Source of the DNA: Fodinibacter sp963834965
GTDB taxonomy: Bacteria; Actinomycetota; Actinomycetes; Actinomycetales; Dermatophilaceae
Assembly: GCA_963834965.1 (NCBI GenBank)
Contig: CAWIEI010000017.1
Span: 248,001-312,000, forward strand
Reading direction: 5' to 3'
DNA length: 64,000 nt
Shown: one piece after another, positions 24,624 through 33,116 of the stretch
How positions within the stretch are numbered: the stretch's first letter is position 1
How the letters are laid out: every line of letters begins with the position of its first letter
Notes under the pieces: model-generated
What the model saw: the letters and a program-made list of their open reading frames with translations, nothing else
What the model was told of the DNA's origin: nothing
The model's database searches: none
Program-made: the position numbers and the translations under genes

Positions 24624-25637
24624 TCAGAACGTCTCGTTGAGGGCCTTGATCGGCATCTCGAGCTCGTCGAGCAGCGCGAGGTCCTCGCGGGGGTCGCGCC
24701 CGAGCGTCGTGAGGTAGTTGCCGACGATGACGGCGTTGATGCCGCCGAGCAGGCCGTCGCGGGTTCCGAGGTCGCCGAGGGTCAGCTCGCGTCCGCCGGC
24801 GTAGCGCAGGATGGTGCGCGGCAGGGCGAGCCGGAACGCCGCGATCGTGCGCAGCGCGTCGCCGGTCTCCATCGGCTCGAGGTCGCCGAAGGGGGTGCCG
24901 GGGCGCGGGTTGAGGAAGTTCAGCGGCACCTCGTGCGGCTCGAGCTCGCCGAGCTGGGCGGCCAGCTCGGCCCGCTGCTCGACGGTCTCGCCCATGCCGA
25001 CCAGCCCGCCGCAGCACAGCTCCATGCCCGACTCCTTGACCATCAGGCAGGTGTCCCAGCGCTCGTCGAAGGAGTGCGTGGTGACGACGTTGGGGAAGTA
25101 GGAGCGCCCGGCCTCGAGGTTGTGGTTGTAGCGGTGCACGCCCATCTCGACCAGCTCGGCCACCTGCTCGCGGCTGAGCATGCCCAGCGACGCGGCGACG
25201 TTGATGTCGACCGCGGCCAGGATGGCGGCCACGCCCTCGCGCATCTGCTCCATCAGCTTGGCGTCCGGCCCGCGCACGGCCGCGACGATGCAGAACTCGC
25301 TGGCGCCCGTCGCTGCGGTCTGCTTGGCGGCGCGCACGAGCTCGGGCACGTTGAGCCACACCGAGCGCACCGGGCTGGTGAACTGGCCCGACTGCGAGCA
25401 GAAGTGGCAGTCCTCGGGGCAGCCGCCGGTCTTGAGCGACACGATGCCCTCGACCTCGACGCTCGGCCCCTGGTACTTCATCCGCACCTCGTGGGCGAGC
25501 GCGAGGAGGTCCTGCAGCCGGTCGTCGCCGGTGCGCATGACCTCGACGATCTGCGGGTGCGTCAGCGGCACCCCGCGCTCGAGCACCTGCTCGCGCGCCA
25601 CGTCGAGGATGTCGGTCCCGGTCACCTGTGCCGTCAT
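24624..25637 (-). CDS. bioB: Biotin synthase
   Basis: Radical SAM enzyme that inserts sulfur into dethiobiotin. 337 residues from the ATG. The [4Fe-4S]-SAM motif is CPEDCHFC. Further BioB marks are YNHNLEAGRSYFPNVVTTHSFDERWDT, CCGGLVGMGET and VPLNFLNPRPGTP, with the arginine that ligates the sacrificial cluster likely in the C-terminal part (TILRYAGGRE). Reading further upstream is possible but gives an Arg/Gln-rich sequence over the divergent PadR promoter. Operon with bsaP. Confidence 0.96.
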   Translation of the reverse strand: MTAQVTGTDILDVAREQVLERGVPLTHPQIVEVMRTGDDRLQDLLALAHEVRMKYQGPSVEVEGIVSLKTGGCPEDCHFCSQSGQFTSPVRSVWLNVPELVRAAKQTAATGASEFCIVAAVRGPDAKLMEQMREGVAAILAAVDINVAASLGMLSREQVAELVEMGVHRYNHNLEAGRSYFPNVVTTHSFDERWDTCLMVKESGMELCCGGLVGMGETVEQRAELAAQLGELEPHEVPLNFLNPRPGTPFGDLEPMETGDALRTIAAFRLALPRTILRYAGGRELTLGDLGTRDGLLGGINAVIVGNYLTTLGRDPREDLALLDELEMPIKALNETF

Positions 25638-25724
25638 GCCCTGATTGTTGCCTATGCCGCCCACCCGGCCGACGTGGCACCGTCCGCCGGTCGCGGGTTG
25701 GACGCCCCTCCCTAGACTGCGCGC

Positions 25725-26372
25725 ATGGCCAGCTCGTCGACACGGATGCTGCTGCTGGGCGCCGTGCAGCTGTTCGAGCCGGTCAACGGCTACCAGATCC
25801 GTCGCGAGCTGGTGTCGTGGCGCGTCGACGAGTGGGCGCACATCAACCCCGGCTCGATCTACTCCGGGCTCGAGACCCTGGCCCGTGCCGGCCACCTGGG
25901 TCGGCACCCGCTGGTCGAGGGCAGCCGCACGGTCACGGTCTACACGACCACCCGGGAGGGCCGGGACGAGTTCCACCGGCTCTTCGCGGATGCCGTGCGC
26001 ACCCACGACCGCGGCTCGGCGCGCGGCTTCACCACCGCGCTGTCGCTGCAGCCGCTGGTCGACCGCTCGGTGTTCCTCGGCCTGCTCGAGGAGCGGGTGA
26101 CGGCGATCGACGCGCTGATCGCCGAGGATGAGGCCCTGGCGTCGGCGCCGGCCGGTGTGCTGCCACCGCACCTGCCGCCCCTGATCGACCTCTGGCAGGC
26201 CCAGGCCCACACCGAGCGGGACTGGTTGACCTCCACCATCGCCGAGGTCCGCAGCCGGACCGGCGCGTATGCCGTCGACACCGGCGACTGGGTGCCCCCC
26301 GCGGACGACCCGGGCTGGGACATGCAGGCCGACCGCGAGCGCTACCGCCAGGCCCTCGGCATCCCCGACTGA
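25725..26372 (+). CDS. PadR-family transcriptional regulator (long, with C-terminal helical domain)
   Basis: 215 residues. N-terminal PadR winged helix (RMLLLGAVQLFEPVNGYQIRRELVSWRVDEWAHINPGSIYSGLETLARAGHLGR) and a C-terminal Vir-like helical domain of about 100 residues. It precedes a Drr-type ABC exporter in the same direction, 233 bases away, with the palindromic promoter at 26539-26567 between. Likely repressor of that exporter. Divergent from bioB. Confidence 0.9.
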   Translation: MASSSTRMLLLGAVQLFEPVNGYQIRRELVSWRVDEWAHINPGSIYSGLETLARAGHLGRHPLVEGSRTVTVYTTTREGRDEFHRLFADAVRTHDRGSARGFTTALSLQPLVDRSVFLGLLEERVTAIDALIAEDEALASAPAGVLPPHLPPLIDLWQAQAHTERDWLTSTIAEVRSRTGAYAVDTGDWVPPADDPGWDMQADRERYRQALGIPD

Positions 26373-26377
26373 CGGCG

Positions 26378-26395
26378 GGCTCCGGCGCCGGAGCC
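26378..26395. terminator. Perfect 18-bp palindrome after the PadR gene
   Basis: GGCTCCGGCGCCGGAGCC begins six bases after the PadR stop. A second dyad, GGCGGTG/CACCGCC, lies at 26461-26480. Both probably end PadR transcription; no U-tract is seen. Confidence 0.55.
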
Positions 26396-26538
26396 GGCGC
26401 TGCGGTGCGCGCTCCCTGTGCTCTGGTCAGGACGCGGGAGTGGCGGTGATTCGCGGGCCTGGCGGTGCCACCGCACCGCCACCGGGGCGGATGAGCACGG
26501 CCCGGGCAGACGGACCAGAGCCCAGGCGACTTGATCGC

Positions 26539-26567
26539 TTGACTTGATGATCAACGTTGATCACTAT
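26539..26567 (+). promoter_or_regulatory. Promoter with embedded palindromic operator for the Drr exporter
   Basis: TTGACT (26539-26544), 17 bases, CACTAT (26562-26567). Between and overlapping them is the perfect 16-bp palindrome TGATCAACGTTGATCA (26548-26563). Wider half-sites CTTGATC (26530-26536) and GATCAAG (26591-26597) flank it. A repressor bound here would block polymerase; the PadR protein at 25725 is the obvious candidate. Confidence 0.72.
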
Positions 26568-26605
26568 GGTGACAACAACTGTTCAAGTTTGATCAAGGAG
26601 CGGGA

Positions 26606-27571
26606 ATGATCACTGCCAGGGGACTGACCCAGACCTTCACCTCCAAGGCCGGGCGCGAGAAGACCGAGGTGGCCGCCGTCGACGGCATCGACCTCGACGT
26701 GGCCGAGGGTGAGGTCGTCGCCTTCCTCGGCCCGAACGGCGCCGGAAAGACGACCACGCTGCGCATCCTCACCACGTTGCTCAAGCCCACCGCCGGCACG
26801 GCCACGGTGGCCGGGTACGACGTGGCGACCCGGGCCGTCGACGTGCGCCGCAGCATCGGCTATGTCTCGCAGTCGGGGTCGACCGGCAGCGTCACCCGGG
26901 CCGGGGAGGAGGTCGTCGACCACGGGATGCTCTACGGGATGAGCGCGGCCGACGCCCGTGCCCGCGGCCGGCACCTCTTCGAGCAGCTCGACCTCGAGGG
27001 GCTCTGGACCCGCCAGCCGAGAACGTTGAGCGGGGGCCAGCGCCGGCGGCTCGACATCGTCATGGGGCTCATCCACGAGCCGAGCCTGGTCTTCCTCGAC
27101 GAGCCCACCACTGGGTTGGACCCACAGGCCCGGGCCAACCTCTGGACGCACATCGCCGACCTGCGGGCCAGGCGCGGGGCCACGGTGTTCCTCACCACGC
27201 ACTACCTCGACGAGGCCGACGCGCTCAGCGACCGGGTCGTCATCATCGACCACGGCCGGATCGTCGCGTCGGACACCCCCGACCACCTCAAGGCCGCCGT
27301 CGCCGGCGACCTGGTCGAGCTCGAGGTGGCCACGCTCGAGCAGGTGAGTCTGGCCGCCGAGAAGCTGGGCACCCTCGTCGACAGCGCCGACGGGGTCGAG
27401 GTCGACGGGCTGCAGGTGCGCGGCCGGGTTCGGCACGCCGGTCGAGCCGTGCCCGGGCTGCTGCGCGACCTCGACCGCACCGGGGTCGGGCTGTCCTCGA
27501 TCGAGGTGCGCCGGCCCACCCTCGACGACGTCTTCCTCGACCTCACCGGCCGCTCGCTGCGCGAGGGCTGA
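26606..27571 (+). CDS. Daunorubicin-resistance-type ABC ATPase (DrrA-like)
   Basis: 321 residues. Walker A GPNGAGKTT, signature LSGGQRRRLDIVMG, Walker B LVFLDEPTTGLDPQA, switch TTHYLDEADALSDRVVI, and a long C-terminal domain of about 100 residues ending RRPTLDDVFLDLTGRSL, characteristic of DrrA. Exports an amphiphilic compound together with the next gene. Ribosome site AAGGAGCGGG precedes the ATG. No biosynthetic cluster is adjacent, so a resistance role is inference. Confidence 0.93.
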   Translation: MITARGLTQTFTSKAGREKTEVAAVDGIDLDVAEGEVVAFLGPNGAGKTTTLRILTTLLKPTAGTATVAGYDVATRAVDVRRSIGYVSQSGSTGSVTRAGEEVVDHGMLYGMSAADARARGRHLFEQLDLEGLWTRQPRTLSGGQRRRLDIVMGLIHEPSLVFLDEPTTGLDPQARANLWTHIADLRARRGATVFLTTHYLDEADALSDRVVIIDHGRIVASDTPDHLKAAVAGDLVELEVATLEQVSLAAEKLGTLVDSADGVEVDGLQVRGRVRHAGRAVPGLLRDLDRTGVGLSSIEVRRPTLDDVFLDLTGRSLREG

Positions 27572-27602
27572 AGCCCCCTCACCGACCCCGAAAGGACCCA
27601 CC

Positions 27603-28358
27603 ATGACCTTCCTGCGCGAGAGCACCATCGTCTTCCGCCGCCAGATCCGGATGTACCTGCGCAACCCGGCCTGGGTCTTCATCGGCCTGATGCAGCCGGT
27701 GCTCTACCTGCTGCTCTTCGGGCCGCTCCTGAAGCCCCTGGCCGCCCAGGTCGGCGACGCCAACGCCTACACGTTCTTCGTGCCCGGCCTGCTGGTGCAG
27801 CTCGCCATCTTCGGCGCGTTCTTCGCCGGCTTCGCGCTCATCGGTGAGTGGCGCGACGGCGTCATCGAGGCCGAACGGGTCACCCCGGCCAGCCGCACCG
27901 CGCTGCTGATGGGGCGGCTCTGGCGCGACCTGCTCCAGCTGTTCGTGCAGGCGCTGATCCTGGTCGGCCTCGGGTACGCCATGGGGATGGTCGCGCCGGC
28001 GCGCGGGGCGGTGGTGGGCATCGTGCTCACCCTGCTGCTCGGCGGGGCGTGTGCGGCATCCTCGAACGCCCTCGCCCTGACCACCCGCAGCGAGGACACA
28101 ATGGCCCCGATCATCAACTCGCTCATCACGCCGGTGCTGCTGCTCTCCGGCATCCTGCTGCCGATGGCGCTCGCCCCGCTCTGGCTGCGGAAGGTGGCCG
28201 ACCTGGTGCCCACCAAGCACGTCGTGGATGCCGTGCGCAGCACCTTCACCGGTCACCTCACGGTCAGCGCGCTCGGCTGGGGTGTGGCCTGGACCTTCGT
28301 CCTCCTCGCCGTCTCGCTCTGGTGGGGAACAGCCACGTTCAGGCGCGACAACGCCTGA
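27603..28358 (+). CDS. ABC-2 permease (DrrB-like)
   Basis: 251 residues with about six helices. RQIRMYLRNPAWVFIGLMQPVLYLLLFGPLL is the typical DrrB entry, with WRDGVIEAERVTPASRTALLMGRLWRDL as the cytosolic elbow. Starts 32 bases after the ATPase, preceded by GAAAGGACC. Membrane partner of the DrrA-like ATPase. Confidence 0.93.
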   Translation: MTFLRESTIVFRRQIRMYLRNPAWVFIGLMQPVLYLLLFGPLLKPLAAQVGDANAYTFFVPGLLVQLAIFGAFFAGFALIGEWRDGVIEAERVTPASRTALLMGRLWRDLLQLFVQALILVGLGYAMGMVAPARGAVVGIVLTLLLGGACAASSNALALTTRSEDTMAPIINSLITPVLLLSGILLPMALAPLWLRKVADLVPTKHVVDAVRSTFTGHLTVSALGWGVAWTFVLLAVSLWWGTATFRRDNA

Positions 28359-28382
28359 ACGACAACGAGTTCCGCAGGTCGA

Positions 28383-29102
28383 CTACTGGAGGAAGCCGCC
28401 GAGCATGCTGCTAGCACTCGACTGCCCCGGCGCCCCCTGGGGCACGGACTCGCTCGGCTGCACCAGCACGTAGCCCTGGCCGCCGAACGCCATCTGCAGC
28501 AGCTCGCCGGTGCCGCCGCGCACCATCGACGACAGGCCGCCGGTGTCGACCCGGATGTCCATCGACACCCCGGCCGTCCACAGCACCACGGCCTGGGCGT
28601 CGGCGAAGGTCGGCGCCGACGCGACGTCGAGCGCGATGGGGTCTCCCTTGGTCGTCACGGCGACGTAGCCGGTGCCCCGCAGCGCCACGTTGTAGAGGCC
28701 ACCGGTCATCGTGGCCCCGCGGGCCTGGATGCGGTGGATGTCCCACTCGATCGAGTTCGAGAAGGCGAGCACGTTGGCGCCGTTGACCGACACAGCATCG
28801 TTCTCGAGGTACATGATCTGGATCTCGCTGGCGAAGTCGGCGACGAAGAGCTCACCGCTGCCCGAGCACTGCATCATCTTGACGCCCTCGCCGGTGGTGG
28901 CCGCCTTGAGCATCTTGCCGAAACCGCCCGAGCCCTTGTTCGCGAACCGCACGTCGCCCTGGTAGGCCACCATCGAGCCGGTACGTGCCCACACCTCCCC
29001 GTAGCGCATGTCGATGCGCAGCAGCTTCTTGTTCTGCAGCGCGAAGGGGTCCTGGGTCTCCTTCTCCTTGAACTCCTGGAACAGCGACCCGTGGATGGTC
29101 AT
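28383..29102 (-). CDS. AIM24 family protein
   Basis: 239 residues with the beta-rich AIM24/TIGR00266-like fold: LLRIDMRYGEVWARTGSMVAYQGDVRF, then MQCSGSGELFVADFASEIQIMYLENDAVSVNGANVLAFSNSIEWDIHRI and a glycine-rich end. Bacterial members have no settled function; mitochondrial AIM24 affects inner-membrane organisation. The C-terminal SSMLGGFLQ tail is Gly/Ser-rich. The ATG follows GGAGAG. It is divergent from the Pro-rich gene and convergent with the Drr permease. Confidence 0.88.
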   Translation of the reverse strand: MTIHGSLFQEFKEKETQDPFALQNKKLLRIDMRYGEVWARTGSMVAYQGDVRFANKGSGGFGKMLKAATTGEGVKMMQCSGSGELFVADFASEIQIMYLENDAVSVNGANVLAFSNSIEWDIHRIQARGATMTGGLYNVALRGTGYVAVTTKGDPIALDVASAPTFADAQAVVLWTAGVSMDIRVDTGGLSSMVRGGTGELLQMAFGGQGYVLVQPSESVPQGAPGQSSASSMLGGFLQ

Positions 29103-29229
29103 CGGTTCTCTCCACTTCCTCGTCGGCCCGCGCCCGGCGCGGTGTCTGCTGTCGCACACACGCTATGCGCAACGCGCACAACGGTCCTAGGGTTTCAGGC
29201 GAGAGAGCGCGCACACTCCAGGAGTCGAC

Positions 29230-29652
29230 ATGAGCTTCTTCGAACGGGCCAAGGCAGCGGCCAACGACCTCGCCGCGAAGGCGGATGCCGAGATGAAGAA
29301 GGCCGGTATCAGCACGCCGGGTGGCACCAGCGTCATGGGGGGCGCGAGTGGCGGCGGCGCCGACCGGGCACTGCGCGACCTCGGGGTGCTCAGCTACCTC
29401 GAGGCGACCGGCCGCCCGGCATCCGCCGACGACAGGGCACGCGTCCTGGCGACGTTGCGCGAGCTCGAGTCGACCGGTCGGCTCGGCCAGCTCAGCGTGA
29501 GCCCCGCCTATGCCGCCCCGGGCACACCTCCGCCTCCGCCTCCGCCTCCGCCCGGCGCGGCTGCGGCATCCGCGGCGATGTCGCCCCCACCGCCCCCTCC
29601 CCCCGGAGCGGCGCCCCCACCGCCGCCTCCGCCACCGCCGAGCTGGGCCTAG
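29230..29652 (+). CDS. Pro-rich-tailed protein of unknown function
   Basis: 140 residues. A short helical N-terminus (SFFERAKAAANDLAAKADAEMKK) leads to a glycine-rich linker and a helical domain (ADRALRDLGVLSYLEATGRPASADDRARVLATLRELESTGRL). The last 45 residues are Pro/Ala with three long Pro runs. No signal peptide. Gene order beside AIM24 suggests a shared process, perhaps scaffolding, but nothing in the sequence proves this. GGAG lies nine bases before the ATG. Confidence 0.7.
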   Translation: MSFFERAKAAANDLAAKADAEMKKAGISTPGGTSVMGGASGGGADRALRDLGVLSYLEATGRPASADDRARVLATLRELESTGRLGQLSVSPAYAAPGTPPPPPPPPPGAAAASAAMSPPPPPPPGAAPPPPPPPPPSWA

Positions 29653-29666
29653 CGACCATCAGCGGA

Positions 29667-29711
29667 TTCGAGGTGATGTGCTGCCCTCAGGGGTGAGGGG
29701 ATCACCTCGAA
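29667..29711. terminator. Convergent-gene hairpin
   Basis: Perfect 11-base arms TTCGAGGTGAT (29667-29677) and ATCACCTCGAA (29701-29711) with a C/G-rich loop. Lies between the ends of a rightward and a leftward gene, so it can serve both. Confidence 0.72.
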
Positions 29712-29717
29712 CCGACG

Positions 29718-30086
29718 TCACCAGGTGCTGGCGAGCAGCTCGCGCAGCACGTCGGCCTCGGCGGCGACCCGGGCCGCGTCATCCGGGCGCCCGGCATCGC
29801 GTAGGTGAGCCGTCGCCCGGTCGTGCTCGGCCACCTCGGCACCGACGATGAGGCGCACGTCGGCCTCGGTGAGCTCGCGACGCGGTGCGTCGGCCGCACC
29901 GGCCCCCAGCCGGGCCTGCTCGACCGCGCCCGCCCGCGGCACCGTGTCGATGGGGACCGCCTCGGCGTTGGCGACGGCCGAGAGCGCCGAGCGAAGCGCC
30001 GAGACGGCCACCCGGTCGCGGGCGCGCATCGCGTCGGTGAGCGCGGCCGACATCCGGCCCCGCAGGTCCCCCGACCCGTTGCTCAT
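29718..30086 (-). CDS. GatB/YqeY domain protein
   Basis: 122 residues; LRGRMSAALTDAMRARDRVAVSALRSALSAVANAEAV is the YqeY N-terminal pattern and LTEADVRLIVGAEVAEHDRATAHLRDAGRPDDAARVAAEADVLREL the tail domain. YqeY-type proteins resemble the tRNA-binding tail of amidotransferase GatB; role uncertain. Shorter than typical (about 150), with the middle condensed. Its start overlaps the stop of the M56 gene, so it is the last gene of the leftward cyd-blaI unit. Confidence 0.8.
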   Translation of the reverse strand: MSNGSGDLRGRMSAALTDAMRARDRVAVSALRSALSAVANAEAVPIDTVPRAGAVEQARLGAGAADAPRRELTEADVRLIVGAEVAEHDRATAHLRDAGRPDDAARVAAEADVLRELLASTW

Positions 30087-30925
30087 GCCCAGGCCAGCCC
30101 GAGCAGCACCAGCGGCAGCGTCGCGGCCACGGCGGCGAACGAGTAGGCGGCGACGGGCAGCACCGGGTTCGGCGGCCCGTCGGCGAGCAGGCGCAGGCGC
30201 ACCGGGGCCGTGGTGCCCACACCGAGGGCGGCCTCCGGGGTGCGGCTGCCGGCCAGCGTGATCAGGGCACGGGCCGTCGCGACCTCGCCGCTGCGGCGCA
30301 CCGCGGCACGGTCGGCCAGCGCCTCGACGAGCAGGCGCACCTCGCCGAGCGCCTCCATCGACCGCAACGGCCCGGGCACCGCGCGGGTGACGACGGCGAA
30401 GAACTCGAGCAGCAGGTCGTGCCGGCCACGCAGGTGGGCCTCCTCGTGCGCGACAACCGCGTCGAGCTGGTCGGGGGGCAGCGCGTCGAGCACGCCCTGC
30501 GACAGCACCACCCGGGACTGCCGCCCGGGGATGCAGTAGGCGGTCGGCGTCGGGTGCTGCAGGATCCGCATCCGCTCGTCGTGCTGCGCCACGATATCGA
30601 CCAGCTGGCGGTGGTCGGAGCGCACCCGCCGCAGCGTGGTGCCGACGTCGTGCCCGGCATACAGCAGCCGACCCAGCACCAGGGCGCTGACCAGCACGGC
30701 GAGCACGACCAGGGCGAGGCGCCGCATGGGGGAGTCACCGTCGAGCAGCAGCGGGACGGCGGCGGGGGCAGCGGCGAGCGCCGCCAGGATGCCGCCGAGG
30801 GACACCGCCTGCCACGCCACCAGGGCCGACCGGGGTGCACGCCGGAAGCCCTTCTGACGGGCCATCAGGCCCGGGGCCACCCACGCGAGGAGAACCGCGA
30901 GCCCCGCGAGGACGAACGGGATCAC
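30083..30925 (-). CDS. M56 (BlaR1-type) membrane metallopeptidase
   Basis: 280 residues with N-terminal helices (FVLAGLAVLLAWVAPGLM, and two further hydrophobic stretches). The zinc motif HEEAH is in LDAVVAHEEAHLRGRHDLLLEF, with EALADRAAVR as the downstream ligand region, and there are C-terminal helices. No penicillin-binding sensor domain is present, so it is a short BlaR1-like protease, as paired with BlaI in mycobacteria. It may cleave BlaI after an unknown signal; here the operon context points to respiration. Confidence 0.9.
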   Translation of the reverse strand: MIPFVLAGLAVLLAWVAPGLMARQKGFRRAPRSALVAWQAVSLGGILAALAAAPAAVPLLLDGDSPMRRLALVVLAVLVSALVLGRLLYAGHDVGTTLRRVRSDHRQLVDIVAQHDERMRILQHPTPTAYCIPGRQSRVVLSQGVLDALPPDQLDAVVAHEEAHLRGRHDLLLEFFAVVTRAVPGPLRSMEALGEVRLLVEALADRAAVRRSGEVATARALITLAGSRTPEAALGVGTTAPVRLRLLADGPPNPVLPVAAYSFAAVAATLPLVLLGLAWA

Positions 30926-31001
30926 GGGCCCAATGGTGACAGGAGAACGCGGCGAACCCGAACCCGGTCACCCCACGTGGGACGTCGGATCCACTGAGGG
31001 G

Positions 31002-31466
31002 TCAGCGACGGCGGATCATCGAGCGCCGGCCGTCCGAGCCGGCGGTGCCGGTCTCACCCTCGGCGCGGGCCTCGATCTCGGCGAGCGCAGCCTTGATGTC
31101 GGCCAGCTCGTCGGTGGTGGCTCCGTCGAGGAAGTGCAGCAGGGCCGTACGCCGGTCGGTGACGTCCATGTCGTCGAGGGTGCGCAGCATCGTCTGGGCG
31201 GTCAGGGCCTCGCGGGTGTCGGCGGGGAGGTAGCGCCAGGCCCGGCCGTCGCGCTCGCGGGTGACCAGGGCCTTCTTGGCCAGCCGGTCGAGCACGGTCA
31301 TCACGGTGGTGTAGGCGATCTCGCGCTCGCCCTCGAAGCGGTCGTGCACCTCACGCACGGTGGCGCCCTCGAACGACGCACCCCCCACCGACGAGGCCTC
31401 CCACAGATGCTCCATGACCACGCGCTCGAGGTCGCCGAGACGGGGCGCTGAGGTCGAGTGGGGCAT
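31002..31466 (-). CDS. blaI: BlaI/MecI-family repressor
   Basis: 154 residues. Winged helix LGDLERVVMEHLWEASSVGGASFEGATVREVHDRFEGEREIAYTTVMTVLDRLAKKALVTRERDGRAWRYLPA is the BlaI pattern. A helical dimer domain follows, and then a charged tail. It starts three bases after the cydC stop and lies before the M56 peptidase gene, so it is co-transcribed with cytochrome bd genes. A BlaI-like dyad at 37267-37282 in front of cydA suggests feedback control. Confidence 0.9.
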   Translation of the reverse strand: MPHSTSAPRLGDLERVVMEHLWEASSVGGASFEGATVREVHDRFEGEREIAYTTVMTVLDRLAKKALVTRERDGRAWRYLPADTREALTAQTMLRTLDDMDVTDRRTALLHFLDGATTDELADIKAALAEIEARAEGETGTAGSDGRRSMIRRR

Positions 31467-31469
31467 GGC

Positions 31470-33116
31470 TTACTCCTTCGATGGTGGCGCGGCCGGGCGA
31501 CGAGCGCCGAGGTCGAGGACCGTGTCGAACCGGTCGAGGGCCTCGAGTCGGTGGCTGACCATGACGACGCTGCGGCCGTCCGTGGCCGAGAGTACGTCGT
31601 CGAGCACCGCTGTGGCGGTGGCGTGGTCGAGGTGTGCTGTCGGTTCGTCGAGGAGCACCACCGGGCGGTCGGCCAGCACGGCGCGGGCGACGCCGAGCCG
31701 GGCCCGCTCGCCGCCGGACAGGCCACGCCCACCGCTGCCCAGCGTGGTCTCGAGGCCGTCGGGGAGGTCGGCCAGCCAGCGGCCCAGGCCGGCGCGGTCC
31801 AGCGCCTGCTGCAGCGCCGCGTCATCGGCATCCGGGCCGGCCAGGCGCAGGTTGGTCGCCACCGAGGCGGCGAACACGTGCGGCTCGTCGTCGACGACGG
31901 CCACGTGTCGCCGCACGTCGTCGATGGTCAGGCGGTGGACGTCGACGTTGTCGACCGCGTGCCGCCCACGGCTGGGGTCGAGGTGGCGCGCGAGCACCGC
32001 GAGCAGGGTGCTCTTGCCCGTGCCGTTCGGCCCGACGACGGCGACCCGCTGTCCGGGCCGCAGGTGCAGGTCGGTGGGGGCGAGCTGCTCGCCGCGACCG
32101 GTCCACGAGGCCGCGACACCGTCGAGGTCGACCCGCCGGCCGGACGAGTGGTTGGCGTCGGCGACGGCGGCCGGGCTGTCGGTCACCGCCGGCTCCTGGT
32201 CGAGCAGCGCCTCGAGCCGCACGGCACTGCCCTGGGCGCGGGCGAGGTAGCGCATGGTGTCGACCAGGGGCGCCAGGGCGTCGCCGACGGCGACCGGCAC
32301 GACGACCAGCAGCGCCGCGATCGGGCGGCCGGTGACGGCCGGGTCGACGAGGAGGGCTGCCAACAGGGTGGCCGCGGCGGTGGCCACGAGCAGCGCCGCC
32401 GCGACGAGCGCGCGACCACGGCTCTGCCGCCGCACCGCACGTCGCAGAGTGTCGTGGGCGTCGTCGAGCCAGCCGGCGGCCGTGTGCGTGGCGCCGATGG
32501 CCTGGAGCTCGGCGGCCTGGCGCGCGACCAGGTCGCTGATCCGCAGCACCTCGGCGCGCGACTCGAGCAGCTCGTCGCGCGACTGCGACTCGAGCACCCA
32601 GGCGAGCCAGCAGGTGACCGCCACCGCGACCATCAGCCCGGCGAGCACGAGCCCGATCGCGGGCGAGAACCACGCGGTCAGCAGCACGGCGACCAGCGCC
32701 GCGAGCGTGCTCGAGAGCAGCGGCACGGTGACCCGCACCTGTGCCTCCACGACGTCGGTGAGGTCGTCGACGACACCGGTGAGCACCCGCGAGCGCGAGC
32801 GGCGCCCGAGGCGGGCCGGAGTGAGGGGGATGAGCGCGGCGTACACCGAGGTGCGCCGCACGGCGAGGTCATCGAGGGCGGCGTCGTGCGACACCAGCCG
32901 TTCGAGGTAGCGGAAGAACGGGCGGGCGATGCCGAAGGTGCGCACGGCGACGATGGCGACCATCAGGGTGAGGATGATCGGCTCCTCGCTGGCGCGCACG
33001 ATCAGCCAGCCCGAGGTGGCGGTGAGGGCGATGCCGGATGCCGTCGCCGCGCCCCCGAGCAGCGCGCCGTAGATCGTCTGGCGGGTCGGGCGGAGGAGAC
33101 CTGTCTCGGTCGTCAT
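31470..33116 (-). CDS. cydC: CydC subunit of the cytochrome bd assembly ABC transporter
   Basis: 548 residues. Six-helix membrane domain (SGIALTATSGWLIVRASEEP is a CydC mark), then ATPase with Walker A GPNGTGKST, signature LSGGERARLGVARA and Walker B VVLLDEPTAHLDHA. With CydD it exports thiols/cysteine or handles heme for bd oxidase maturation. Its ATG overlaps the cydD stop (4 bases). Confidence 0.94.
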   Translation of the reverse strand: MTTETGLLRPTRQTIYGALLGGAATASGIALTATSGWLIVRASEEPIILTLMVAIVAVRTFGIARPFFRYLERLVSHDAALDDLAVRRTSVYAALIPLTPARLGRRSRSRVLTGVVDDLTDVVEAQVRVTVPLLSSTLAALVAVLLTAWFSPAIGLVLAGLMVAVAVTCWLAWVLESQSRDELLESRAEVLRISDLVARQAAELQAIGATHTAAGWLDDAHDTLRRAVRRQSRGRALVAAALLVATAAATLLAALLVDPAVTGRPIAALLVVVPVAVGDALAPLVDTMRYLARAQGSAVRLEALLDQEPAVTDSPAAVADANHSSGRRVDLDGVAASWTGRGEQLAPTDLHLRPGQRVAVVGPNGTGKSTLLAVLARHLDPSRGRHAVDNVDVHRLTIDDVRRHVAVVDDEPHVFAASVATNLRLAGPDADDAALQQALDRAGLGRWLADLPDGLETTLGSGGRGLSGGERARLGVARAVLADRPVVLLDEPTAHLDHATATAVLDDVLSATDGRSVVMVSHRLEALDRFDTVLDLGARRPAAPPSKE

